64,000 bases of DNA, taken from contig JAFAYV010000011.1 of the NCBI GenBank assembly GCA_019240115.1, positions 62,001 through 126,000 of the forward strand. The letters run 5' to 3'. Positions 54,964 to 62,194 of this stretch are shown piece after piece. Position 1 is the first letter of the stretch; each line of letters opens with the position of its first letter. The notes under the pieces were generated by a model, which was given only the letters and a program-made list of their open reading frames with translations, made no database searches and was not told the origin of the DNA. Source of the stretch: Solirubrobacterales bacterium. GTDB taxonomy: Bacteria; Actinomycetota; Thermoleophilia; Solirubrobacterales; Solirubrobacteraceae. Both the position numbers and the translations under genes were made by a program.

Positions 54964-57258
54964 CTACGCGGTGACCGCGTCGGCGAGCTCGAGCACGATC
55001 CCGGGCGCGTCGCCATCGCCGTCGATGGCGACGACCTTGGCGCCCTCGACGAGCCGGCCGTCGAGGATCGCCCGCGTCAGCTCCTTCTCCAGCGTGCGCC
55101 GGAGGTGGCGCTTGAGCGGCCGCGCGCCGAACTCGGGGTCGAAGCCCTCGGCGGCAAGACGCGCGACGAGCCTGGGGGCGACCTCGAGGGTCACGCCGCG
55201 CTCGGCGTGCAGGCGCTCGGCGATCCGGGCGCAGATCAGCTCGCCGATCTCACGGACCTGCTCCTCGGTCAGCGGCTCGAACACCACGACCTCGTCGATC
55301 CGGTTCAGGAACTCCGGCAGGAAGGCGCGCTTGGCCGCCGCGAGCATCCGCTCGTCGGCGGGGTCGGCGTCGCCGCCGGTGAAGCCCAGCGAGCGCTTCG
55401 CCTGCCCAGCGCCGAGGTTGGACGTCATCACGACCACCGTGTTGGTGAAGTCGACCGTCCGGCCCTCGCCGTCGGTCAGGCGACCGTCGTCGAGCACCTG
55501 CAGGAGCACGTTCCAGACCTCGGGGTGCGCCTTCTCGATCTCGTCGAGCAGGATCACCGAATAGGGTCGCCGCCGCACCGGCTCGGTCAGCTGACCGCCG
55601 TCGCCGTACCCGACGTACCCGGGCGGCGATCCGATCAGCCGCGCCACCGTGTGGGGCTCGCGGTACTCGGACATGTCGATCCGCACGAGCGCCTTCTCGG
55701 TCGCGAACAGCCGCTCGGCGAGCGCCTTGACGAGCTCGGTCTTGCCGACCCCGGTCGGGCCCATGAACAGGAAGCTGCCCAGGGGACGATCCGGCTCGGC
55801 GAGCCCCGCCCTCGCGTGGCGCACCGTCTCGGACACCGCGTGCACGGCGTCGCGCTGGCCGATGACCCGGCGGTGCAGGTCCTCCTCCAGCGTGCCGAGC
55901 CGCTCGAGCTCGGCGGCCACCAGCTCCCCGACGGGGATCCCGGTCCGCGCCGCGACGACCTCGGCGATCGCCTGCTCATCGACGCTCCGCGCGACCTCGA
56001 CCGTCGCGGCGGCGGGCTTGGCGAGGCCCGCGAGCTCGGCTTCGAGGCTCTCGATGCGCTCCTTCAGCGCGCCGGCCTCCTCGTAGGCCTCGGCAGCGAC
56101 GGCCGCCTGCTTCTCGGCGCTGCGCTTCTCGATCTCGGCGCGCAGCCGGTCGACGTCGCCGCCCGCGCCGCCGCTCAGCCGCAACCGCGCCCCGGCCTGG
56201 TCGACGAGGTCGATCGCCTTGTCGGGCAGCCGGTACTCGCTGATGTAGCGGTCCGACAGCCGCGCGGCCGCCTCGAGCGCCCCGTCGGCGATCGTCACCT
56301 GATGGTGCTCCTCGTACTGGGAGCGCAGGCCCCGCAGGATCTCGACGGTGTCGGCCACCGACGGCTCCTCGATCATCACCGGCGAGAACCGGCGAGCGAG
56401 CGCCGCGTCGCGCTCGACCTTGCGGTACTCGGCGAGCGTCGTCGCGCCCATCATCCGCAGCTCGCCCCGGGCGAGCATCGGCTTGAGCATATTGGCGGCA
56501 TCCATCGCCCCGTCGGCGCCGCCGGCGCCGAGCACGGTGTGCAGCTCGTCGACGAACAGGATGATCCGGCCCTCGGCGGCCGCGACCTCCTGCAGTGCGG
56601 CCTTCAGCCGCTGCTCGAACGCGCCGCGGTAGTGCGTCCCGGCGACCATGCCCGACAGGTCGAGCGCGACCACCCGGACGCCGTGCAGCGGCTCGGGCAC
56701 CTCGTCCTGCGCGATCCGCAGGGCCAGGCCCTCCGCGATCGCGGTCTTGCCGACGCCGGCCTCGCCGATCAGCGCCGCGTTGTTCTTGCGCCGCCGGCTC
56801 AGGACCTCGATGACCTGCGCGATCTCGGCGTCACGGCCGATCACCGGGTCGATCCGGCCCTCGCGCGCGTCGTCGGTCAGGTCCCGCCCGAAGTGATCGA
56901 GCGCCGGGGTGTCAGACTGCTCGGTGCGCTGGTCCTCGCGCAGCGCGCTGTTGCCGCGCCCGCCCTGGTTGAGAGCGCCCATGCCGGGAGCACCCGGGCC
57001 GCCGATGCCGGCGCCAGCCGGACCGCCCATGCCGGGACCACCCGGACCGCCGGGGCCGAAGGGACCACCGGGACCGAACGGGCCGCCGACCGGCGCCCCG
57101 CCCTGCTGAGCGGCCAGCGCCTGCCGCGCGCAGCGCTCGCAGACCAGACCCGCGCGACGGGCGTCGCCGCTGGCCAGCACCACCGGCACGACGCCGGGCC
57201 GCTCACCGCAGACGTCGCACAGGGGCGCGTTCTGGGGGTTCATATTCTGAATTTCCAC
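54964..57258 (-). CDS. ClpE-like AAA+ unfoldase (Clp protease ATP-binding subunit)
   Basis: 764 aa. The N-terminus has a C4 zinc finger (Cys14, Cys17, Cys40, Cys43 in [10 protein letters not shown] and [10 protein letters not shown]) as in ClpE, in place of the ClpC double N-domain. A Gly/Pro-rich linker of about 45 residues follows. Two AAA+ modules have [46 protein letters not shown] and [16 protein letters not shown], with a UvrB-like coiled coil between them. RSLGF after TSNLGAG is the probable ClpP-binding loop. GTG 57258 or ATG 57243 may start it. A good promoter and an inverted repeat lie upstream. Confidence 0.93.
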   Translation of the reverse strand: MEIQNMNPQNAPLCDVCGERPGVVPVVLASGDARRAGLVCERCARQALAAQQGGAPVGGPFGPGGPFGPGGPGGPGMGGPAGAGIGGPGAPGMGALNQGGRGNSALREDQRTEQSDTPALDHFGRDLTDDAREGRIDPVIGRDAEIAQVIEVLSRRRKNNAALIGEAGVGKTAIAEGLALRIAQDEVPEPLHGVRVVALDLSGMVAGTHYRGAFEQRLKAALQEVAAAEGRIILFVDELHTVLGAGGADGAMDAANMLKPMLARGELRMMGATTLAEYRKVERDAALARRFSPVMIEEPSVADTVEILRGLRSQYEEHHQVTIADGALEAAARLSDRYISEYRLPDKAIDLVDQAGARLRLSGGAGGDVDRLRAEIEKRSAEKQAAVAAEAYEEAGALKERIESLEAELAGLAKPAAATVEVARSVDEQAIAEVVAARTGIPVGELVAAELERLGTLEEDLHRRVIGQRDAVHAVSETVRHARAGLAEPDRPLGSFLFMGPTGVGKTELVKALAERLFATEKALVRIDMSEYREPHTVARLIGSPPGYVGYGDGGQLTEPVRRRPYSVILLDEIEKAHPEVWNVLLQVLDDGRLTDGEGRTVDFTNTVVVMTSNLGAGQAKRSLGFTGGDADPADERMLAAAKRAFLPEFLNRIDEVVVFEPLTEEQVREIGELICARIAERLHAERGVTLEVAPRLVARLAAEGFDPEFGARPLKRHLRRTLEKELTRAILDGRLVEGAKVVAIDGDGDAPGIVLELADAVTA

Positions 57259-57272
57259 GTTCTCAAGTCTCC

Positions 57273-57288
57273 GATCTGATCACAGATC
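57273..57288. promoter_or_regulatory. Inverted repeat GATCTG-N4-CAGATC in clpE-like leader
   Basis: Perfect 6-bp arms between promoter and start codon; a candidate repressor site. A lone CTTGAG lies nearer the gene, a half site of the HspR HAIR element, without its partner. Confidence 0.5.
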
Positions 57289-57306
57289 TATGTTGGGTCG
57301 ACTGAG

Positions 57307-57335
57307 ATTTTAGCGCGCGCGCTTTACAAAGTGAA
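57307..57335 (-). promoter_or_regulatory. Sigma-70-type promoter of clpE-like gene
   Basis: On the minus strand TTCACT (-35), 17 bp, TAAAAT (-10). The best two-box promoter in the window, and unlike most others it leaves an untranslated leader of about 40 nt. Confidence 0.65.
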
Positions 57336-57367
57336 GTAGCGTCGTCGCGTCGCGTCGGGGTCGCGGC

Positions 57368-57388
57368 GCCGCGCGTCGGGCGCGCGGC
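57368..57388 (-). terminator. Hairpin after ABC-F gene
   Basis: GCCGCGCG, 5-nt loop, CGCGCGGC: a perfect 8-bp stem 10 nt after the ABC-F stop and just before the clpE promoter. Confidence 0.55.
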
Positions 57389-57398
57389 GGAGTGCGGG

Positions 57399-59183
57399 TC
57401 AGGCCTCGAGCTGCTCGGAGAGCTCCAGCCACGAGGATTCGAGGGCGTCACGGCGCTCGGCGAGCCCACGCAGCTCGAGGGTGAGCTCGGCGAGCCGGGG
57501 CGCGTCGGTCGCCGCCGCGGCCATCGCCTCCTGCAGCTCGGCGTCGCGGGCCTCGGCGCGCTCGAGCTCGCGCTGCACGCGGGCGAGCTCGCGCTGGGCC
57601 GTGCGCCGGGCCGCCCCGGGAGCGACCGCCGCCGATGGCGCCGACGCCGCCGGCTCCACGGCCCCCAGCGCGGTCCGCAGCGACAGGTACTGCTCGACCC
57701 CGCCCGGCAGATGGCGCAGCCCACCATCGCCGGGCAGCGCGAAGACGTCGTCGCAGACGCGCTCGACGAAGTAGCGATCGTGGGAGACCACGACCAGCGT
57801 GCCCGGCCAGCCGTCGAGCAGGTCCTCGAGCGCGGTCAGCGTGTCGATGTCGAGATCGTTGGTCGGCTCGTCGAGGAGCAGGACGTTGGGCTGGGTCAGC
57901 AGCAGGCGCATGAGCTGCAGGCGCCGGCGCTCACCCCCGGAGAGGTCGTCGGTCAGCGTGCGCAACCGCTCGCCGCGGAAGCCGAAGCGCTCGGCGAGCC
58001 GGCCCGCGGTCAGCTCCTCTCCCGCGCTCGTCGTCGCCCGGCCGCGCACCTGCTCGAGCGCCTGCAGGACGCGCACGCCCGGTGGCAGCTCGGCGGTGTC
58101 CTGCAAGAGCTCGGCCAGGCGCACCGTCGCGCCCCAGCGCACCTCGCCGGCGTCGGCGTGCAGGTCGCCGGTGAGCAGCCCGAGAAGCGTCGACTTGCCC
58201 GAGCCGTTGGCGCCGACGAGCGCCACGCGCTGCCCGGGCCCGAGCCGCCAGGTGACGTCGCGCAGCAGCGGGCGCTGCCCGCGCGCCATCGACACGTCGA
58301 CCGCGTCGATCACCCGGTCCCCGAGCCGGGCGGTCGCGAAGCGCAGCAGCTCGACGGCGTCGCGGGCCGGCGGCTCGTCGGCGATCAGCGCGTTGGCGGC
58401 GTCGACGCGGAACCGCGGCTTCGAGGTCCGGGCGGGCGGCCCGCGCCGCAGCCAGGCGAGCTCCTTGCGCACGAGCTGCCGGCGGCGGTCCTCGCGCGCG
58501 GCCGCCACCCGGTCGCGCTCGGCCCGCGCGAGCACATAGGCGGAGTAGCCGCCGTCGTACTGGTGCACCGCGCCGGCGGCCACCTCCCAGGTCCGCTCGC
58601 AGACCGCGTCCAGGAACCAGCGGTCGTGGGTGATGACCAGCAGCGTGCCCCGCCGTCGCGCGAGGAACCGCGCGAGCCAGTCGATGCCCTCGACATCGAG
58701 GTGGTTGGTCGGCTCGTCGAGCGCGAGCAGCTGCGGCGAGTCCAGCAGCGCCCGCGCGAGCGAGATCCGCCGCTGCTCCCCTCCCGACAGCTGGTCCACC
58801 GGCGTCTGCAGGCCGTGCGGGAACCGCGTCAGCGCGACGCCGCCGAGCAGCCCGTCGAGCACCGAGCGAAACCCCGCGTCGCTCGCCCACTGGTGCTGCT
58901 CGCGATCGCCGACGAGCGCCTGGCCGACCGTGGATCCGGACGCGAAGCCGACGCGCTGGGCGACGAGCTCGGTCGTCACGTCGCGCGTGCGCGTCACGAC
59001 GCCCGCGTCGGGCTCCAGCCCGCCGGCGATCAGCGCCAGCAGGGTCGACTTGCCGGCGCCGTTGTCGCCGACGACGCCGATCCGCTCGCCTTCGGAGACC
59101 CCGAGGGTGACGTCATCGAGCACCGCGTGGGCGCCGAAGCCCTTGGCGACCGCCGAGAGGTTGACGAGGTTGCGCGCGGGGAT
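57399..59183 (-). CDS. ABC-F family ATPase (ribosome-associated), apparent AUC start
   Basis: 594 aa with two ABC cassettes and no TM domain. Cassette 1: GVVGDNGAGKSTLLALIAGG, QLSGGEQRRISLARAL, LALDEPTNHLDVEG. Cassette 2: ALVGANGSGKSTLLGLLTGD, DLSGGERRRLQLMRLL, LLLDEPTNDLDIDT. A C-terminal coiled coil (about 540-590) follows. It probably acts in translation as an Uup/EttA-type factor or antibiotic-resistance protein. The expected start PARNLVNLSAVAKGFG has no ATG/GTG/TTG; the codon at 59181-59183 is ATC, 7 nt after a TAGGCT -10. Confidence 0.88.
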   Translation of the reverse strand: MPARNLVNLSAVAKGFGAHAVLDDVTLGVSEGERIGVVGDNGAGKSTLLALIAGGLEPDAGVVTRTRDVTTELVAQRVGFASGSTVGQALVGDREQHQWASDAGFRSVLDGLLGGVALTRFPHGLQTPVDQLSGGEQRRISLARALLDSPQLLALDEPTNHLDVEGIDWLARFLARRRGTLLVITHDRWFLDAVCERTWEVAAGAVHQYDGGYSAYVLARAERDRVAAAREDRRRQLVRKELAWLRRGPPARTSKPRFRVDAANALIADEPPARDAVELLRFATARLGDRVIDAVDVSMARGQRPLLRDVTWRLGPGQRVALVGANGSGKSTLLGLLTGDLHADAGEVRWGATVRLAELLQDTAELPPGVRVLQALEQVRGRATTSAGEELTAGRLAERFGFRGERLRTLTDDLSGGERRRLQLMRLLLTQPNVLLLDEPTNDLDIDTLTALEDLLDGWPGTLVVVSHDRYFVERVCDDVFALPGDGGLRHLPGGVEQYLSLRTALGAVEPAASAPSAAVAPGAARRTAQRELARVQRELERAEARDAELQEAMAAAATDAPRLAELTLELRGLAERRDALESSWLELSEQLEA

Positions 59184-59190
59184 GCCGGGG

Positions 59191-59196
59191 AGCCTA
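59191..59196 (-). promoter_or_regulatory. -10 hexamer TAGGCT of ABC-F gene
   Basis: Overlaps the TAG stop of the macro-domain gene (59194-59196) and lies 7 nt before the ATC codon that aligns with the expected start. Confidence 0.5.
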
Positions 59197-59709
59197 GGCG
59201 GCGTCCAGCGCCCGCGCGAACACCTGCTCGGCGTGCTCGTCGAACAGCCAGAAGCGGGCCTCGCGCACGTCGGGATGCGCGTCGAGGGCTCGGCGAGTCG
59301 CCTCCAGCGCGACCTCGGCGGCCTGTGCCAACGGGTAGCCGTACACGCCCGTCGAGATCGCGGGGAACGCGACCCGGGCGCACCCATGCTCGTCGGCGAG
59401 CTCGATCGCGCGCCGGTAGCAGGACGCGAGCAGCTCGGCCTCCCCGCGGTCGCCGCCGCGCCAGCGAGGGCCGACGGCATGGATGACATGGTCGACCGGC
59501 AGCTCGCCGGCGCCTGTGATCTTCGCGTCGCCGGTCGAGCAGCCCCCGAGCCCGCGGCACTCCTCGAGCAGCGCAGGACCGGCGGCGCGGTGGATCGCGC
59601 CGTCGACGCCGCCGCCCCCGAGCAGGCTCTGGTTGGCGGCGTTGACGATCGCGTCGGCCTCGGCGTCCTGGGTGATATCCCCGCGGTGCAACGTGATCTC
59701 GCCCGCCAT
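59194..59709 (-). CDS. Macro-domain protein, probable O-acetyl-ADP-ribose deacetylase
   Basis: 171 aa MacroD/YmdB-type macro domain: [60 protein letters not shown], and [20 protein letters not shown] (diphosphate loop). It hydrolyses O-acetyl-ADP-ribose or removes ADP-ribose from acidic residues. ATG 59709 is preceded by TAGATT at 7 nt. The upstream extension is repeat DNA. Its stop forms part of the ABC-F promoter. Confidence 0.93.
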   Translation of the reverse strand: MAGEITLHRGDITQDAEADAIVNAANQSLLGGGGVDGAIHRAAGPALLEECRGLGGCSTGDAKITGAGELPVDHVIHAVGPRWRGGDRGEAELLASCYRRAIELADEHGCARVAFPAISTGVYGYPLAQAAEVALEATRRALDAHPDVREARFWLFDEHAEQVFARALDAA

Positions 59710-59716
59710 CAGGCGA

Positions 59717-59722
59717 AATCTA
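59717..59722 (-). promoter_or_regulatory. -10 hexamer TAGATT of macro-domain gene
   Basis: 7 nt before ATG 59709, minus strand, at the edge of the GC-rich repeat tract. Confidence 0.5.
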
Positions 59723-59733
59723 GTGCCCCCGCC

Positions 59734-59824
59734 CGTCGCGGGGGTCCGACGCGCCCGGGAGTCCGGCGCGCCCGGGGGTGGCCGGCGCGCCCGGGGGTCC
59801 GGCGCGCCCGGGGGTGGCCCGCCA
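59734..59824 (-). repeat. GC-rich tandem tract (GGCGCGCCCGGGGGT type)
   Basis: About five imperfect 17-18-bp units follow the 26-bp dispersed element on its own strand, as at 31705-31805 though with a different unit. Confidence 0.85.
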
Positions 59825-59850
59825 GGGGGGTGGCCGCCAATAAGCCGGTC
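59825..59850 (-). repeat. 26-bp dispersed element, copy 2
   Basis: Identical over 26 bp to 31684-31709, in reverse orientation. Lies between the asparaginase 3' repeat and the tandem tract before the macro-domain gene. Confidence 0.85.
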
Positions 59851-59886
59851 GGGCACGGCAATCGGGCTGCCACCTCGTCACGAGGG

Positions 59887-59972
59887 TCAGGCCGCGTGGC
59901 CGCCGGGCCACCCCGGCACAAGGGTCAGGCCGCGTCGCCGCCGGGCCACCCCGGCACAAGGGTCAGGCCGCG
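59887..59972 (-). repeat. 38-bp repeats carrying the asparaginase stop codon
   Basis: The complement of TGA recurs at 59963, 59925 and 59887, exactly 38 bp apart. The first is the real stop of the asparaginase; two further copies of its last bases and stop follow. Confidence 0.9.
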
Positions 59973-60826
59973 TGAACCTCGACCTCGGCGCCCGCGCGCC
60001 ACACCCCCCGGGCCATCGCCTCGGCGCTGAACGGCATCGCCACCGCGCCGTCGGCGCCGAGCGCGATCAGCCCGCCGCGCGCGCCGAGGCTCGCGACGTC
60101 GTCGAGCGTCGCGGCGGCGGCCGCGGCCAGCGCCTCGCCCGCGACCACGCGGCCGGCCAGCTGGTGCGCGGCGGCCGCGCGGATGAACGCCTCGCCGTCG
60201 CCGGTGCAGGAGACCGCCACGCGTCCATCGGCCCAGGTGCCGGCACCGATCAGCGGCGAGTCGCCGATCCGGCCCGCGGCCTGTCCGCGGGCGCCGCCGG
60301 TCGAGGTGGCCGCCGCCAGCCCACCGGCGCCGTCGAGGGCGACCGCGCCGACGGTGCCGCGGCCGTCCTGCACCAGGCGCCGTTGCTGGCGTTCGGTGAT
60401 GAAGTAGGCCGGCGGGCGCTGCTCGATCCCGGCCGCGTCGGCCAGCGCATCGGCCGCCGGGCCCGCGAGCAGCACGTGGGGGCTGCGCTCGAGCACGGCG
60501 CGGGCGCCGGCGATCGGCGACCGGCTCGTGCGCAGGAGCGCCATCGCCCCGGCCGCTCGGTCGCGTCCTCGCATCAGCGATGCCGACATCTCGACGCCGC
60601 CGTCGGAGCAGAGGACCGATCCGCGCCCGGCGTTCAGGAAGTCGGCCTCGTCCTCCATGCACATGACGGCCGCCTGCGCGGCGTCGAGCGCGTCGCCGCC
60701 GCGGTCCAGCGCGGCGCCGCCGCGCCGCAGCGCCTCACCGAGCGCGCGCTCGATGGCGGCGGCCCGCGCCGCGAGCTCCGGGGCCCTCGCGCCCGCTCCC
60801 CCGTGCACGAGGATCACCGGTTGCAC
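59963..60826 (-). CDS. Isoaspartyl peptidase / type 2 L-asparaginase (Ntn hydrolase)
   Basis: 287 aa. VILVHGGAGA start, EDEADFLNAGRGSVLCSDGG, the autoprocessing site GRGTVGAVALDGAGGLAAAT with nucleophile Thr, and GDSPLIGAGTWAD, GDGEAFIRAAAA. It is self-cleaved into two chains and hydrolyses isoaspartyl dipeptides and asparagine. GTG 60826 (VQPVILVHGG) is preferred over GTG 60844 because TACCCT lies 7 nt before it. Divergent from the ArsR-like regulator. Confidence 0.92.
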   Translation of the reverse strand: MQPVILVHGGAGARAPELAARAAAIERALGEALRRGGAALDRGGDALDAAQAAVMCMEDEADFLNAGRGSVLCSDGGVEMSASLMRGRDRAAGAMALLRTSRSPIAGARAVLERSPHVLLAGPAADALADAAGIEQRPPAYFITERQQRRLVQDGRGTVGAVALDGAGGLAAATSTGGARGQAAGRIGDSPLIGAGTWADGRVAVSCTGDGEAFIRAAAAHQLAGRVVAGEALAAAAAATLDDVASLGARGGLIALGADGAVAMPFSAEAMARGVWRAGAEVEVHAA

Positions 60827-60833
60827 CCGGCGC

Positions 60834-60839
60834 AGGGTA
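60834..60839 (-). promoter_or_regulatory. -10 hexamer TACCCT of asparaginase gene
   Basis: 7 nt before GTG 60826, minus strand; lies inside the longer alternative ORF. Confidence 0.5.
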
Positions 60840-60854
60840 GACACGCGCTCTAGG

Positions 60855-60877
60855 TTAGTGATAACTTACCGTTAGCC
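60855..60877. promoter_or_regulatory. AT-rich promoter/operator region of ArsR-like gene
   Basis: TTAGTGATAACTTACCGTTAG precedes ATG 60878: repeated TTA/TAA steps with partial symmetry and embedded TAACTT and TACCGT hexamers. Likely promoter and self-binding site of the regulator. Confidence 0.45.
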
Positions 60878-61207
60878 ATGACGAACGGTCCTGAGATGAT
60901 GACCGCCCTCGGCGATCCAACGCGGCGCGAGATCTTCGAGCGCCTGTCGGCGCGACCGAGTCCCGTCGGCGAGCTGGCGGCGAGCCTGCCGGTCAGCCGC
61001 CCCGCGGTCTCCCAGCATCTCCGCGTCCTGCGCGACGTCGGCTTGGTGCGCGATGAGCCGGCGGGAACGCGGCGGATCTACTCGGTCGACCACGCCGGCC
61101 TCGCGGTCCTGCGGACCTACCTGGACCAGTTCTGGAGCCGGTCGTTGACGGCGTTTGCAGCCCATGCGCAACGGGAGGAGACAGAGGACGATGCGAACAG
61201 CGATTGA
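60878..61207 (+). CDS. ArsR-family winged-helix regulator
   Basis: 109 aa: MTALGDPTRREIFERLSARP, recognition helix VSRPAVSQHLRVLRDVGLV and wing RDEPAGTRRIYSVD. It has no metal-binding Cys pairs, so it belongs to the group paired with SRPBCC proteins rather than metal sensors. It overlaps the next gene by 17 bp. Probably represses its own operon (family inference). Confidence 0.92.
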   Translation: MTNGPEMMTALGDPTRREIFERLSARPSPVGELAASLPVSRPAVSQHLRVLRDVGLVRDEPAGTRRIYSVDHAGLAVLRTYLDQFWSRSLTAFAAHAQREETEDDANSD

Positions 61208-61661
61208 GACGGTGCGCCGCCACGTGGTCGTGGCCACGGGCCAGCGACGGGCGTTCGAGGTGTTCACCGCGGAGATGACGAGCTGGTGGCCGCCCGACCA
61301 CCACATCGGCGCGGCGCCGATCGAGGAGATCGTGATCGAGCCGCGCGAGGGCGGGCGCTGGTACACCCGCCACCAGGATGGCAGCGAGACCTCGACGGGG
61401 TTCGTCAGCGTCTGGGAGCCCTACGAGCGCGTCGCGCTCGCGTGGCAGATCGGCGCCGACTGGAAGTACGACCCGAAGCTGGTCACGACCGTCGACCTGC
61501 GCTTCGTCGCCGAGACGCCGGAGCGTACGCGCGTCGAGCTCGAGCATCGCGATCTGGAGGCCTTTGGCCCCGAGGCCGAGCGTATGCGCGCGATGTTCGA
61601 GGGCCCCGGAGCCTGGAACCGGACGCTCGAGGCCTTCGCGGCGGTCGCGGGACGGCGATGA
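61191..61661 (+). CDS. SRPBCC/AHSA1-like ligand-binding protein
   Basis: 156 aa START-like fold: VVATGQRRAFEVFTAEMTSW, IVIEPREGGRWYTRHQDGSE, VALAWQIGADWKYDP. Many such proteins sit with an ArsR regulator and bind hydrophobic ligands. ATG 61191 lies inside the ArsR gene with GGGAGGAG about 10 nt upstream. Its TGA overlaps an ATG (ATGA) that opens the broken YciI-like gene. Confidence 0.9.
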   Translation: MRTAIETVRRHVVVATGQRRAFEVFTAEMTSWWPPDHHIGAAPIEEIVIEPREGGRWYTRHQDGSETSTGFVSVWEPYERVALAWQIGADWKYDPKLVTTVDLRFVAETPERTRVELEHRDLEAFGPEAERMRAMFEGPGAWNRTLEAFAAVAGRR

Positions 61662-62011
61662 GCGTCGTCGTGCTCGCCCCGTGTGGTCCTCGGCGGCAGC
61701 ATCATGGTCTTCGGCTACGCCTCGGCCGACGGCGTGGCGCGCGCGCCGCACCGCACCTCGCCGACCAGGTGGCCCGCGCCGAGCGCTTCGTCGCGACGGC
61801 ACGCTGATCGCCTACGGGACCTTCGGCGATCCCCCAGACGCAGGGACCGATGTCGATCTTCACCAGGTGCGAGGCCGCCGAGGAGTTCGCATCGGGCGAC
61901 CCATTCGTCGTCCACGGCGTCGTGGCCGGCTACGAGATCCGCGAGTGGAGCGCGGAGGTGGCCAGGCCGCGGCCAGATCGCCGCTCGGGCGCGACGACCG
62001 CTGATCGAGGT
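61658..62011 (+). pseudogene. YciI-like gene with frameshifts
   Basis: The ATG overlapping the SRPBCC stop opens a frame that reads HLADQVARAERFVATAR; the family similarity then moves to a second frame, DGTLIAYGTFGDPPDAGTDV, and a third, SIFTRCEAAEEFASGDPFVV then HGVVAGYEIREWSAEVA. At least two frameshifts are needed for a YciI/YCII-domain protein of about 100 aa. It was the third gene of the ArsR operon. Three frame changes make sequencing error unlikely as the only cause. Confidence 0.75.
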
Positions 62012-62055
62012 TGCGCGCGTCAAGCGGATCTCCCACGCAGACGACGGAGTCCGCG

Positions 62056-62150
62056 ACGCGCCGGGATCTTCCCCTGCCGCCCCCCGGACGCGCCGGGATT
62101 CTCCCCTCCCGCCCCCGGACGCGCCGGGATTCTCCCCCCGCCGCCCCGGA
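62056..62150 (+). repeat. Three 31-32-bp tandem repeats upstream of ggt
   Basis: The units beginning GACGCGCCGGGAT start at 62056, 62088 and 62119. No reading frame is conserved. The gamma-glutamyltransferase gene begins 45 bp downstream. Confidence 0.9.
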
Positions 62151-62194
62151 GATAGGATGCGCGCCCCGTCGCACATCGATCGAGGAGGAAGAGC

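Noticed and set aside
57250-57275. HspR HAIR element upstream of the clpE-like gene
   Set aside because: Only one CTTGAG half is present, without an ACTCAAG partner at the right distance.
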